From Pseudomonadota bacterium (GTDB lineage: Bacteria; Myxococcota_A; Bradymonadia; Bradymonadales; GCA-2716585): DNA of 64,000 nucleotides. The notes beneath the pieces were generated by a model. That model searched no databases, was not told the origin of the DNA, and was given only the letters and a program-made list of their open reading frames with translations. Where the stretch lies: assembly GCA_005804885.1 (NCBI GenBank), contig SYOX01000319.1, positions 1 through 64,000 on the forward strand, given 5' to 3'. Shown one piece after another: positions 50,620 through 60,805 of the stretch (position 1 is its first letter; every line of letters begins with the position of its first letter). The position numbers and the translations under genes were made by a program.

Positions 50620-51084
50620 TCAGAGGCGGGTCAGGAGGGCGGTGACGCCGGGGATCTCGACCTCGTCGCCGCGCAGCGCCTGGAGGCTCCAGCGCCAGCC
50701 GAAGCCGGTCAGGGTGGCGACGAGGGCCATCGTGATCAGGGAGAAGACCATGGAGACGGGGACCCAGTCGTCGGCGAGGCGGCCCAGGAGTCCATGGGCC
50801 AGCCCGAGGACGATCATGAGCAGGGTGTAGAGGGTGGCGAAGAAGACGCCGTGGCGCGCGTGGGGGCCGAGCTCCGGGTCGTTGCGGAAGCGGGCGTAGA
50901 CCAGGACGGGCAGGAAGACGCCGCAGCAGGTCATGGGCCAGAGGTAGCACATTCGGATGAGCAGGGCGTGGTCGCGGGTGACGAGGAGGCGGCGGACGCC
51001 GGAGCCCTCGACGCCCTTGATGCGGCGCATGGCGAAGGTGATGAAGCTGGGGGAGGGGGGATCGGGGGGGCCTGGGTCGGTCAT
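50620..51084 (-). CDS. Membrane protein of unknown function
   Basis: Several TM segments (MCYLWPMTCCGVFLPVLVYA; GVFFATLYTLLMIVLGLAHGLLG; VSMVFSLITMALVATLTGF). Confidence 0.7.
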   Translation of the reverse strand: MTDPGPPDPPSPSFITFAMRRIKGVEGSGVRRLLVTRDHALLIRMCYLWPMTCCGVFLPVLVYARFRNDPELGPHARHGVFFATLYTLLMIVLGLAHGLLGRLADDWVPVSMVFSLITMALVATLTGFGWRWSLQALRGDEVEIPGVTALLTRL

Positions 51085-51103
51085 CGGGGGGTCAAGGGGG
51101 TTC

Positions 51104-51856
<753 letters not shown>

Positions 51857-51937
51857 CGTTGATCTCTCCAGCAGTCGAACATCATCATCGGGCCACATCA
51901 TCATCATCAACAAAAGCATGAAGGGGGTGCGTTTTAT

Positions 51938-53263
51938 TCAGCCGGCCATGCGGCCATCGCCGGACTCGGGGTCGGCCTCCCCTCGCCGCATGATCTCGAC
52001 CTGGATGACGCGGGTGGTGTCGGCGTTGGTGACCTTGAAGAGCAGGTTGCCGAGCTCGACCTCGGTGCCGATCTCGGGCACGGCGCCGATCTGGGACAGG
52101 ATGAAGCCCCCGAGGCTGTCGTAGTCGGGGTGATCGGGGAAGGTGACGTCGAGCTCATCCTCGATTTCGTCCAGGGGGCAGCGCCCGACGGCGAGCAGGT
52201 GTCCCTCGCCGAGGATCTGGAAGTAGTCCTCTTCGGCGTCGTGCTCGTCCTGGATGTCGCCGAAGAACTCCTCGATGATGTCTTCGAGGGTGATCAGGCC
52301 GCTGGTGCCGCCGAACTCGCCGACGACGATGGCCATGTGGATGCGGCTCTTCTGGAACTCGCTCAGGAGGTCGGAGATCTTCTTGGACTCGGGGACGAAG
52401 TAGGCCGGCTTGATGTACTCGTCGATGTCAAAGTCGAGGCCATCGGCGCCCTTGAGCTTGAGCTGCTTGAGGAGGTCCTTGGCGAAGAAGACGCCGACGA
52501 TGTTGTCGATGGTCTCGTCGAAGACCGGCAGCCGGCTGTGTCCAGAGGCGGTCAGCTTGTCGAGGGCCTCGTGGAAGTCCTCGCGGCGATCGATGGCGAT
52601 CATGTCGATCCGGGGGATCATGATCTCGCGAACCTTGGTGGTGGTGAAGTCAAAGGCCGACTGGAGGATGCGCTCGCGTCGGTCTTCCAGGTTCCCTCCT
52701 CGACTGCCGAGCTCGACGAGATATTCAATGTCTTCTTCCGTGACGCGGGGGCCTTGGGGGGCTTCTTCGAAGGTGTCGCCGGTCAGGGCCATTAGAGCGC
52801 GGGTCATGCGGGAGAAGATCCAGGTCAAGGGGAAGAAGATCACGTAGGGGATGCGCATGAGCCACATCATGCGGCCCGCGATCTGGCGGGAGCGGGAGCG
52901 CGCGAGGGTCTTGGGGGTGATCTCGCCGAAGGTCAGCAGCAGCAGGGTCATGCAGCCGATCGCGAGGGGCAAGGCCGTCTGGGCGTACTCGGTGCCGTCG
53001 AGCAGGAGGTGGGCCAGCTCGGTGGACAGGGCCGAGGCGGAGATGTTGACGATGTTGTTGCCGATCAGCATGCAGGTCAGCACCATCATGGGGCGGTTGC
53101 GCCACAACTCCAGGGCCTTGGACCAGAAGTTGTTCGAGTCGATGAGCTTCTGGGTCTGGATCGGATCGAGCGCCGTCAGCGCCGTCTCGGATGCTGAGAA
53201 GAAGGCCGACAACCCCAGGCAGAGCCCCATCAGGGCTGCGTAGGGGGCAATCTGGGCTAACAT
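51938..53263 (-). CDS. CNNM/DUF21-CBS-CorC_HlyC transporter-like protein
   Basis: N-terminal TM (SAFFSASETALTAL), CBS region RLPVFDETIDNIVGVFFAKDLL, VVGEFGGTSGLITLEDIIEEFFGDIQDEHD. Confidence 0.93.
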   Translation of the reverse strand: MLAQIAPYAALMGLCLGLSAFFSASETALTALDPIQTQKLIDSNNFWSKALELWRNRPMMVLTCMLIGNNIVNISASALSTELAHLLLDGTEYAQTALPLAIGCMTLLLLTFGEITPKTLARSRSRQIAGRMMWLMRIPYVIFFPLTWIFSRMTRALMALTGDTFEEAPQGPRVTEEDIEYLVELGSRGGNLEDRRERILQSAFDFTTTKVREIMIPRIDMIAIDRREDFHEALDKLTASGHSRLPVFDETIDNIVGVFFAKDLLKQLKLKGADGLDFDIDEYIKPAYFVPESKKISDLLSEFQKSRIHMAIVVGEFGGTSGLITLEDIIEEFFGDIQDEHDAEEDYFQILGEGHLLAVGRCPLDEIEDELDVTFPDHPDYDSLGGFILSQIGAVPEIGTEVELGNLLFKVTNADTTRVIQVEIMRRGEADPESGDGRMAG

Positions 53264-53618
53264 GTCCGGGTTCTCGTCTGCAGGGCACGGCGCGAGGGCT
53301 TCGGCGCCACGCTCCCTGGCATCAGCGGTGGGTGACTTTGGCGAGGTCGATCAGGGCCTGGGGGAGGTTCCCCGGTCTTGTCTGTGAAAGGTTGATCCGA
53401 GTCCATCTGCCGACTGTACGGGCCTCTCTTGCCGACGCCCTGGCCTTCGAGGGTGTCGACTGAAGATCGCTGGTGGGGCGACCTCCACCTTGGAGGCCCC
53501 TCATCGCCAGCACGGCGTGCTCGTCTTCCTTGAGAGCGATCGCCAGGGTTTCACGTCTCAAGTCAGGGCTCGTCCCGACACGTCAGAGTGTGAGCATACA
53601 CGGCGCCGCCTGTCAAGC

Positions 53619-55007
53619 TCAGGTCGTCTTTCCGAAGAGCTGCTTGAGCACATCCGCCACCGTGCTGACCCCGCGCAGGGCGATATCGGGCATCGGCTCG
53701 CCCTCGGCGGTCAGGGTCTTGAGGTTGCCCTCGGGCAGCACGCAGCGCTCAAAGCCGAGCTTGTTGACCTCCGACAGCCTGCTCATCGCCTGGCCCACCG
53801 CGCGGACCTCGCCGGTGAGGCCGACCTCGCCGAAGAGCACCGTGCCCTGGTCGATGGGGACATCGAGCTGGGAGCTGGCCAGCGCCGCCACCAGGCCCAG
53901 ATCCACGGCCGTCTCGGCCACCTTGACCCCCCCGGCGATGTTGACGAAGACGTCGCTGCCGGTGACCTTGAGCCCGGTGCGCTTCTCCAGGATGTTGAGC
54001 ATCAAGAGCACCCGGCTGGTGTCGACCCCGATCGCGGTGACCCGCGGCGGCCCGTAGCTGTTCGGGCTCACGAGCGCCTGGACCTCGACCAGCAAGGGGC
54101 GGCTGCCCTCGAAGGTGCACACCACCGCCGAGCCCGAGGCGTCCTCGGGCCGCTCGGCCAGGAAGATCCGCGAGGGGTCCGGGATCTCCACCAGCCCCTT
54201 GTTGCGCATCTCGAAGACGCCGATCTCGTTCGTCGACCCGAAGCGGTTCTTGACCGCGCGCAAGATCCGGAAGGGCATCCCGTGGCGCCCCTCGAAGTAG
54301 AGCACCGTGTCGACCAGGTGCTCCAGCAGCTTCGGCCCCGCGATCGCGCCGTCCTTGGTCACATGGCCCACGAGGAAGACCGGCAGCCCCGTGCCCTTGG
54401 CCAGCTGCGTCAGCGCCGAGGTCACCTCCCGGAGCTGCGCCACCGACCCCGGCGTCGACTGCAGCTGGGTCGTGGCCATGGTCTGGATCGAGTCCACCAC
54501 CAGCAGGTCCGGCCCGATGGCCTTGACGTGCTCGGTCAGCTCCTCCAGGCGCGTCTCCACCACCAGGTAGAGATCCTTGCCCTCGACCCCCAGGCGCCGA
54601 CCCCGCATCCCGATCTGCGCCAGCGACTCCTCCCCCGACAGGTACAGGACCTTGCGGCCCGTCTCGGCCAGCTTGCCGGCCAGCTGCAACATCAAGGTCG
54701 ACTTGCCGATCCCCGGCTCGCCGCCGACCAGCACCACCGATCCCTTGACGATGCCCCCGCCGAGCACCCGGTCAAACTCCGAGATCGAGGTCGTCGTCCT
54801 CGGATCCCGCACCAGATCCAGGTCCCCGAGCCGGACCGGCTTGCCCGTGGGCTTGAGCGTCTCCGAGGTCCGCGCCGTCGCCGTCCTGGGCGCCACGCGC
54901 TCCTCCTCGAAGGTGTTCCACTCCCCGCACCCCGAGCACCTCCCCACCCAGCGGGCCTCAAGGTGCCCGCAAGACTGGCAGATGAACTGGCTCCTGATCT
55001 TCGCCAT
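53619..55007 (-). CDS. radA: DNA repair protein RadA
   Basis: FICQSCGHLEARWVGRCSGCGEWNTF; GGEPGIGKSTLMLQLA; VKNRFGSTNEIGVFEM; Lon-like C-terminus. Confidence 0.95.
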   Translation of the reverse strand: MAKIRSQFICQSCGHLEARWVGRCSGCGEWNTFEEERVAPRTATARTSETLKPTGKPVRLGDLDLVRDPRTTTSISEFDRVLGGGIVKGSVVLVGGEPGIGKSTLMLQLAGKLAETGRKVLYLSGEESLAQIGMRGRRLGVEGKDLYLVVETRLEELTEHVKAIGPDLLVVDSIQTMATTQLQSTPGSVAQLREVTSALTQLAKGTGLPVFLVGHVTKDGAIAGPKLLEHLVDTVLYFEGRHGMPFRILRAVKNRFGSTNEIGVFEMRNKGLVEIPDPSRIFLAERPEDASGSAVVCTFEGSRPLLVEVQALVSPNSYGPPRVTAIGVDTSRVLLMLNILEKRTGLKVTGSDVFVNIAGGVKVAETAVDLGLVAALASSQLDVPIDQGTVLFGEVGLTGEVRAVGQAMSRLSEVNKLGFERCVLPEGNLKTLTAEGEPMPDIALRGVSTVADVLKQLFGKTT

Positions 55008-55059
55008 CGAACCCTCTCTCCTGGATTCAGATCCTCTCGACGCCCTTGGGTCGTCGGCC

Positions 55060-56184
55060 TCAGCTCCCCAGGAGCCCACCGGCGCCCTTCGGGCCGCCGA
55101 CCGTCGCCTCGACGGCCGCCTGAAGCGTCTCCTCCAGCGGCCTCGGCCTCAAGCCCAGCTCTCGCGCCGCCCTCTCGTTGGACACCTCGGCCCGCCGAAC
55201 CATCTGCCGCGCCTCCGCGGCCGACAGAAAGCCGCGACCCCCCGACACCGACGCCACACGCCCCGACCAGCGCCCGATCGCCTCGACCACCCCGTCCGGC
55301 GCCCGCCCCAGCGGCCCCCGCGCGCCCACGACGGACGCGACCTTCCCCATCAGCGCCTCGACCTCCACGCCGTGCCCGCCGAGGATGTAGCGCCGCCCCT
55401 CCCGACCCGAGCACGCCGCCTCGACGATCCCCGCCGCCGCGTCCCGCGCGTCGATCACGTTGACGCGCCCCCTCGGCGCCAGCCTCCCGCGACCCTCGAC
55501 GCACGCCCTGAACCACCCCTCGATGCCCTCCGGGACCCCCCTCGGCCCCAGGCACCAGGTCGGGTTGACCACGATCACGGGCAGCCCGCACCCCGCAGCC
55601 TTGAGCGCCTCCAACTCCAGGAAGGCCGCCGCCTCCACCTCGGGGCCGACCCCCGCGCCGGGCAGGATCCGATCGCCCTCCGACGCGGGCCGCCCCGCCT
55701 CCCCGGGCTCGCCGACCGTCCACCACGACGAGACAAAGACCACCCGGCTCATCTCCGCGCTGGCCGCCACCGCCAGGGCCGCCCGCAAGCCCTCGATCGC
55801 CTCCGGCAGCGCCTCTCGCCACCAGGGCTGCGCGCAGATCATCGCGTCACAACCCCAGGCCGCCCGCTCCAGCGACTGAAGATCGCCCAGCGACCCCACC
55901 GACCACTCGATCTCCAAAGGCGATTCGGCCTCGACCGCCGAGCCAGCCGCGCCTGTCGATGGATGGACCTCCGAAGGCCTCGCGCTGACCCCGACGCTCT
56001 GCCACGACCTCAACCCCCGCGCCGCGATACGCCGCGCCGACAAGGCCGACAGGATCTCCAACCCGAGCGGGCTGTCGCCGCCGAGCACCAGCGCCCTGTG
56101 GATGGGCGGGCGATCGACCTCCAGCCGCTTGAGGCGCTCATCGAGGTAGTTCGAACTCAAGCCTGCTCCTCTTGCGCCCCGCAC
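55060..56184 (-). CDS. NAD-dependent epimerase/dehydratase-like (atypical SDR) protein; start uncertain
   Basis: ALVLGGDSPLGLEILSAL Rossmann motif; VVFVSSWWTVG; VNPTWCLGPRGVPEG; VNVIDARDAAAGIVEA. Confidence 0.82.
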   Translation of the reverse strand: MRGARGAGLSSNYLDERLKRLEVDRPPIHRALVLGGDSPLGLEILSALSARRIAARGLRSWQSVGVSARPSEVHPSTGAAGSAVEAESPLEIEWSVGSLGDLQSLERAAWGCDAMICAQPWWREALPEAIEGLRAALAVAASAEMSRVVFVSSWWTVGEPGEAGRPASEGDRILPGAGVGPEVEAAAFLELEALKAAGCGLPVIVVNPTWCLGPRGVPEGIEGWFRACVEGRGRLAPRGRVNVIDARDAAAGIVEAACSGREGRRYILGGHGVEVEALMGKVASVVGARGPLGRAPDGVVEAIGRWSGRVASVSGGRGFLSAAEARQMVRRAEVSNERAARELGLRPRPLEETLQAAVEATVGGPKGAGGLLGS

Positions 56185-56228
56185 ACGCCGGACATCCGCC
56201 GATGGTCCAGAGCTTCACAGTCACGCAC

Positions 56229-56255
56229 ACTATACAAAGGTTCAACTCCTGTCAA
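56229..56255 (-). promoter_or_regulatory. Sigma70-like promoter upstream of the SDR gene
   Basis: Minus strand TTGACA-N15-TATAGT (or TAGTGT with N17). Confidence 0.45.
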
Positions 56256-56302
56256 GCCCCGCGCGCCCCCCGCACTGGTCCGCCAGCCGCCCAGCGGCGC
56301 GG

Positions 56303-57139
56303 TCAGCGCTGGCGGAAGAGGACGGCGTTGACCTCGCCTGCGCCGCCGTCGGGGCAGGGCGCGTCGAAGCCGATCGCCTCGCCGACGAGCCGGACGAAGC
56401 CGCCGCCGTCGACGGCGGTGACGAGCTGGCGCTGGCCGGCGTAGAGGGGATCGCCGGGGATCCCAGGGCTGTTCAGGTCCAGCGGGAAGCGCACCCCAGG
56501 GCCGCAGGCCGCCTCGATGGGGTCGCAGTCGCTGCCCTCGCCGCGCACGAAGCGCCACCCCTGGCCCTGGCAGGGCAACCGGTCGTTGTCGCCGTCGCAG
56601 GCGGCCAGGATCAGCGTGTTGTCGTCGACGCGGTGCAGCTCAAGCAGGCGAGCGTCGAGCCCCACGCCGCCCTCGACGTAGCGCACCCGGACCTCGGCGC
56701 CGACCTCCACGCCCAGCAGCGGCCCCGCCTCCGGGTCGAGGGGGCGCGTGTAGACGATCCGGGCGCTGGGGCCGCCCTCGAAGGCCACCGTCACCGAGGC
56801 CTCGGGGTCCTCCGGCAGCGGCTCGATGACTCGCCCCGTCAGGCCCAGCGCCAGCGCCTGCGGCTCGACGCCGGCGATCTCGACCGTGAAGCGGAAGCCG
56901 GTCTGCGGCGCGGCGCACGCGTCCCCGAGGACCTCCCCCGGCGCCGAGGGGTCGCCGAGCAGGATCTCGTCGTCGAAGCCCTCCGGGGTCTGGCAGGCCC
57001 CCTCCCGACACACCCGTACCCCCTGGCAGTCCCCGTCGGTCTGACACCCCGTCTTGTCCTCGTCGATGCAGCCCGACGCCAGGGCCAGCCCCAAGGCCGC
57101 CAAGATCACCAATGTTTTCAACACCTTGCGTCTGTCCAA
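56303..57139 (-). CDS. Putative lipoprotein (TTG start proposed)
   Basis: TTG-DRRKVLKTLVILAALGLALASGC lipobox, CQTDGDCQGVRVCREGAC. Confidence 0.75.
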   Translation of the reverse strand: MDRRKVLKTLVILAALGLALASGCIDEDKTGCQTDGDCQGVRVCREGACQTPEGFDDEILLGDPSAPGEVLGDACAAPQTGFRFTVEIAGVEPQALALGLTGRVIEPLPEDPEASVTVAFEGGPSARIVYTRPLDPEAGPLLGVEVGAEVRVRYVEGGVGLDARLLELHRVDDNTLILAACDGDNDRLPCQGQGWRFVRGEGSDCDPIEAACGPGVRFPLDLNSPGIPGDPLYAGQRQLVTAVDGGGFVRLVGEAIGFDAPCPDGGAGEVNAVLFRQR

Positions 57140-57223
57140 TGCCCTGCTCTCGGCGATCGAGGTCAACCCGCGCCCCAAGCCTACAGCGCCGCCGGGCGCA
57201 AGGGAAGGGCGGCGGGAGGTCGA

Positions 57224-57521
57224 GCGCCCCACGCTCCTCGCACCGCCCCCCTCCGGGGGACGGGCTCGTCGGGTGGGGCTTGGATGCCCGGGGTGGGCTG
57301 CGCCCGATGGGCGCAGGCCGGCGGGCGGACGACAGCGGATCGAAGGGCAGGATCGGTGCGTTGGCGGCGCCGCTGGATTTGGACAGGGCGGCGTGACAAG
57401 GACGCGGCCTGTCGTGTCGACTTGGTTCGTGCGCGGGCCTGCGACCGACAGGGCGCAGCCCACACTGAGTTTCTAGCCCCACCCGACGAGCCCCCGTAGG
57501 GGTGCGAGGAGCGTGGGGCGC
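57224..57521. mobile_element. MITE-like element copy B (298 bp)
   Basis: Ends GCGCCCCACGCTCCTCGCACC... and ...GGTGCGAGGAGCGTGGGGCGC are inverted. Shares ends and internal blocks with copy A. Confidence 0.82.
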
Positions 57522-57680
57522 TCGTCGCGCGTGGGGTGATCGTCGAGCGTGGGGTGATCGTCGCGTGGGGCGCTCGTCGCGTGGGGTGATCGTCGCGTGG
57601 AGCGCTCGTCGCGTGGGGCGTTCGTCGTGCGTGGGGTGCTCGTCGAGCGTGGGGTGCTCGTCGAGCGTGGGGCGTTGGGG
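57511..57680. repeat. Ten-unit satellite of 16/18-bp units (GCGTGGGGYGNTCGTC[GA])
   Basis: Units parsed by eye: 18,18,16,16,16,16,18,18,18,16 bp. The first unit overlaps the MITE copy B end. Confidence 0.85.
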
Positions 57681-57699
57681 GGCAGCGAGAGGTCGAGGG

Positions 57700-58584
57700 T
57701 CAGCGCCTGGGGACGTGGAGGATGAAGGCGCCGAAGGAGCCGTCGGGGAGCAGCTCTGGGGCGTAGCGCAGGTTGTGGGCGGTGCACCACTCGACGAGGG
57801 CGATCTTGAGGACGGGCTCGGCGGCGGACTGGAGGCCCTTGCCGGTGATGACGCGCAGGTAGCGGTCGCCGCGGTCGCGGGCCAGCGCGACGGAGTTCTT
57901 GATGGCCTCCAGGCCGACCTCCCGGATCATGCCTCGGAGGTTGACGCTGGGCAGGGGCGCGCGCTCGGCGGCGGCCCTGGCCTCTTCGATGAGGCGGAGT
58001 TGATCGCGGGTCAGGGTGGGCACGTCGTCGCCGGTGACGGTCTCGACGGCGCGCTCGCGGGTGTCCTCGGGAGGCGGCGAGGCGGTGAGCTTGTAGAGGC
58101 GGTCGACGTCGATGGGGGTGGGGACGTGGATGTTGTCCTTGATCCGGGTGACCTCGTCGGAGAAGAACTCGGCGGCGAAGAGGGCCTCGGCGCTGGAGTA
58201 GGGGTCGGGGGGCGGCGCGTTGGGATCGGGCTGGGGTTGGACGTGTCGGGTGATGGGGCCCTGTCCGCCGTACTTGCCGGCGTTGATCTTGGAGGCGTCG
58301 AGATCACCGAGGGCGGCGACGAAGAGGTCTGCGTCGGACATGTGGACGTCGGCGCCGCGGCGGAGCTGGTCGGCGCCGATGATGGGGCGGCGCTCGGCCT
58401 GGGCCTCGGCGACGAGGTGCTGGCGCTGGCGCCGCTCGGCCTCGCGCTCGGCCTGGACGTCGCGGGCCTGGGCCTTCTTCTGTCGGGCGAGGCCGGCGAG
58501 GGCGGCGAAGGGCTTGTTGTCGAAGGTCTCGGGGGCGGGCTTGGGGGTGGTGGGGCTCTTGTTGTTGCGCTTCTTCTTGGCCAT
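57700..58584 (-). CDS. Smr-domain-like protein
   Basis: VNLRGMIREVGLEAIKNSVALARDRGDRYLRVITGKGLQS...PVLKIALVEWC...GAFILHV. Confidence 0.82.
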   Translation of the reverse strand: MAKKKRNNKSPTTPKPAPETFDNKPFAALAGLARQKKAQARDVQAEREAERRQRQHLVAEAQAERRPIIGADQLRRGADVHMSDADLFVAALGDLDASKINAGKYGGQGPITRHVQPQPDPNAPPPDPYSSAEALFAAEFFSDEVTRIKDNIHVPTPIDVDRLYKLTASPPPEDTRERAVETVTGDDVPTLTRDQLRLIEEARAAAERAPLPSVNLRGMIREVGLEAIKNSVALARDRGDRYLRVITGKGLQSAAEPVLKIALVEWCTAHNLRYAPELLPDGSFGAFILHVPRR

Positions 58585-58593
58585 GGGTCGGGC

Positions 58594-59373
58594 TCAGGGC
58601 GAGTGGATGTCGAGGTATGTGCCGTCGAGGGCCTCGATGACGGGGCCTTCGAAGCCGTGGGCGCGGACGCGGGCGGGTGCGTCGACGCCGTCGAGGGAGT
58701 GGTAGCGGTGGACAAGGGCGAGGCTGCGGAGGCGGGCTTCGACGGCGACGCGGGCGACCTCGCGGGGGGTCATGTGACCGGGGTGCTTGTCGTCTTCGGG
58801 CGAGGAGCACTCGAGGACGCCGAGGTCGGCGTCCTGGCACAGCGCGATGAGGTTGGGGCACAGGTCGCTGTCGCCGGAGTAGGCGACGCAGGCGCCGTCG
58901 GGGTGTTCGAAGCGGAGGCCGACGCTGGTGTCGTGGTGCGCGACGGGCAGGGCGCGGGCGGTCAGGCCGGCGACGTGGAGGGGGGAGTCGTCGAGCAGGG
59001 TCCAGCGAATTTCGAAGCCCAGGGGCGAGAACCACTTGCCGAGGGGGTCGGCGAAGCGGCTCTGGATGAAGCGGCGCATCTTGGGGCTGACGAAGATGGG
59101 CAGGGGTTCGGCGCGGGGGTGATCGCCGCGGGCGGCGAACATGAGGGCGGGCAGGTCGAGGCAGTGGTCGAGGTGTCCGTGGGTGATGAAGATGGCGCGC
59201 AGGTCGTGCCAGGGGACGCCCTGTGCGGCGAGGCGCCAGAGGGTGCCAGGGCCCATGTCGACGAGGACGGGACCATCGGGGGCGTGCAGGAGGTGGCCGG
59301 AGGGGGAGCGCAGGGGGTGGGGTGCGGCGGTGCCGGCGCCCAGGACGGTCCAGGCCAGCGGGCGGGCGCCCAT
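58594..59373 (-). CDS. MBL-fold hydrolase (RNase Z-like family)
   Basis: LGAGTAAPHPLRSPSGHLL; ITHGHLDHCLDLPALMF; YSGDSDLCPNLIALCQDADLGVLECS; HMTPREVARVA. Confidence 0.87.
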   Translation of the reverse strand: MGARPLAWTVLGAGTAAPHPLRSPSGHLLHAPDGPVLVDMGPGTLWRLAAQGVPWHDLRAIFITHGHLDHCLDLPALMFAARGDHPRAEPLPIFVSPKMRRFIQSRFADPLGKWFSPLGFEIRWTLLDDSPLHVAGLTARALPVAHHDTSVGLRFEHPDGACVAYSGDSDLCPNLIALCQDADLGVLECSSPEDDKHPGHMTPREVARVAVEARLRSLALVHRYHSLDGVDAPARVRAHGFEGPVIEALDGTYLDIHSP

Positions 59374-59378
59374 GGGGG

Positions 59379-60437
59379 TCAGGGCTCCACGGGGTTCTTG
59401 GGGGAGTCGTACTTGTAGGGCATCTTGACGCGGACGAGGCCGGGCTGTCCGAAGATCTTGCCGGGGAGCAGCAGCCGGAGCTCCTTGATCGTCTCGGGGG
59501 GTCGCTCGAAGAGGGCGAAGTCCTGGAGGCTCTTGCCGGCGTTGATGGAGACGGCCGAGGCGGTCTGGTCGACGACGGTGCGGTCGGCGCCGAAGCGGGC
59601 GCGCATGAATCGGCCGCCGCCGCCCTCTTCGTGGAGGGCGGGCGCCAGGGCCTTGCCGGCGGTCTGGTGGTTGGGGTCGTAGGTGATGGACTCGGCGCCG
59701 TCGTTCTTGATCTCGTAGGTGATCTTCAGGACAGGGTCCTTGGAGAAGCCGTCCTTGGCGCCTTCCTTGAGCTTGACGTACTCGATTTTTGCGGACTGGA
59801 CCGTGAGGGTGGCGGAGCCGACCTTGACGGCCTCGCCGATGTTGTGGACGACGACCTCGGGCAGCGCGGTGGGCTCGTAGGTCATCTTGATGAGCATCAT
59901 GCCGCTGCCGCCGTGGAGGCTGGGCGGGACGGTCAGGACGAGGGCGCGCTGCCCTTCCTCGGGGGCCTTGAAGAGGTAGATGTCGGTGACGCTCTTGCCG
60001 GGGGCCAGGTCGACGTTCTGGGTCTGCTGGCCGGCGAGCAGGCCCTCCTCGATGAGGACGGCCTCGATGGGGTTGGAGGGCCTGGCCTTGGGGCCGGGAT
60101 CGACGAAGAGGATGGGGGCCTCGAGGTTGGTGGTCTTGGCCTTGTCGTGGGTGGGCTTGTAGAGGAAGTTGGCCTCACCCTTGTTGGCGAAGGTCAGCGA
60201 GAGGGCCAGGACGGGCTCGCCGTAGATCAGCGGGCCGTCGGGGCCTTCGAGCTCGACGCGCTCGAGCGTAAAGCCGGCCAGCGTGACCGCGATGGGGGCG
60301 CCCTTCTCCTGGGTGGGGGCGCCGAGGGCGCCGACCGTCTCCTTCTTGCAGCCGATCGCCAGAGTCGCCATCGCGCACACCAGCGTGGCCACCGTGAACG
60401 TCGTCGCGCTCTGCCCGCGTTCCGCAAACCTTGTCAT
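59379..60437 (-). CDS. Putative lipoprotein
   Basis: MTRFAERGQSATTFTVATLVCAMATLAIGC lipobox; beta-rich body. Confidence 0.8.
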   Translation of the reverse strand: MTRFAERGQSATTFTVATLVCAMATLAIGCKKETVGALGAPTQEKGAPIAVTLAGFTLERVELEGPDGPLIYGEPVLALSLTFANKGEANFLYKPTHDKAKTTNLEAPILFVDPGPKARPSNPIEAVLIEEGLLAGQQTQNVDLAPGKSVTDIYLFKAPEEGQRALVLTVPPSLHGGSGMMLIKMTYEPTALPEVVVHNIGEAVKVGSATLTVQSAKIEYVKLKEGAKDGFSKDPVLKITYEIKNDGAESITYDPNHQTAGKALAPALHEEGGGGRFMRARFGADRTVVDQTASAVSINAGKSLQDFALFERPPETIKELRLLLPGKIFGQPGLVRVKMPYKYDSPKNPVEP

Positions 60438-60608
60438 GGAGATCCCGTTTGGAAGTTGCACATGATCAATTTCGCGCGTCGAGCACGCGAGAGCTACCCG
60501 ACAAGGTGTCGCGGGAGATGCTTCGGTGCGCCCTCGAACGCCGCAGGGGACGCTAACATCGGCGTGCGCGTCGTGTCAACATCGCTATCTGCCCCGATCG
60601 GAGGGGAT

Positions 60609-60805
60609 TCTAGAGCGCTGACCGGTTTGACTCCCGTCGGCCAACGGGCCGACAACGCCGATGCCGTCGTCGTCGATGCTCGACGGGCCAAAGGCCCGCC
60701 TGTGCGTCACCCACTGGGTGCTCCTCCTTGGCGTCTATCTGGCCGACGGCGTCTTCGCTGTCGGCCTCGACGACCTCGGTCCCTCAAACCAATCAGCGTT
60801 CTAGA
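60609..60805. repeat. Intergenic inverted-repeat element with TCTAGA-bearing ends
   Basis: TCTAGAGCGCTGACCGGTTTGA (60609-60630) and TCAAACCAATCAGCGTTCTAGA (60784-60805): 19/22 inverted. Confidence 0.75.

Noticed and set aside
53322-53561. 79-aa minus-strand ORF upstream of the CNNM-type gene
   Set aside because: No clear SD or motif, atypical composition; more likely intergenic or regulatory sequence.
53490-56331. Plus-strand ORFs of 657 and 584 aa
   Set aside because: Antisense to radA and the SDR gene.
57511-57680. Possible CRISPR array
   Set aside because: Units are contiguous 16/18-bp tandem repeats with no unique spacers and no cas genes nearby.
57502-59418. 638-aa plus-strand ORF
   Set aside because: G/V/D-rich shadow across the satellite, Smr-like and MBL genes.
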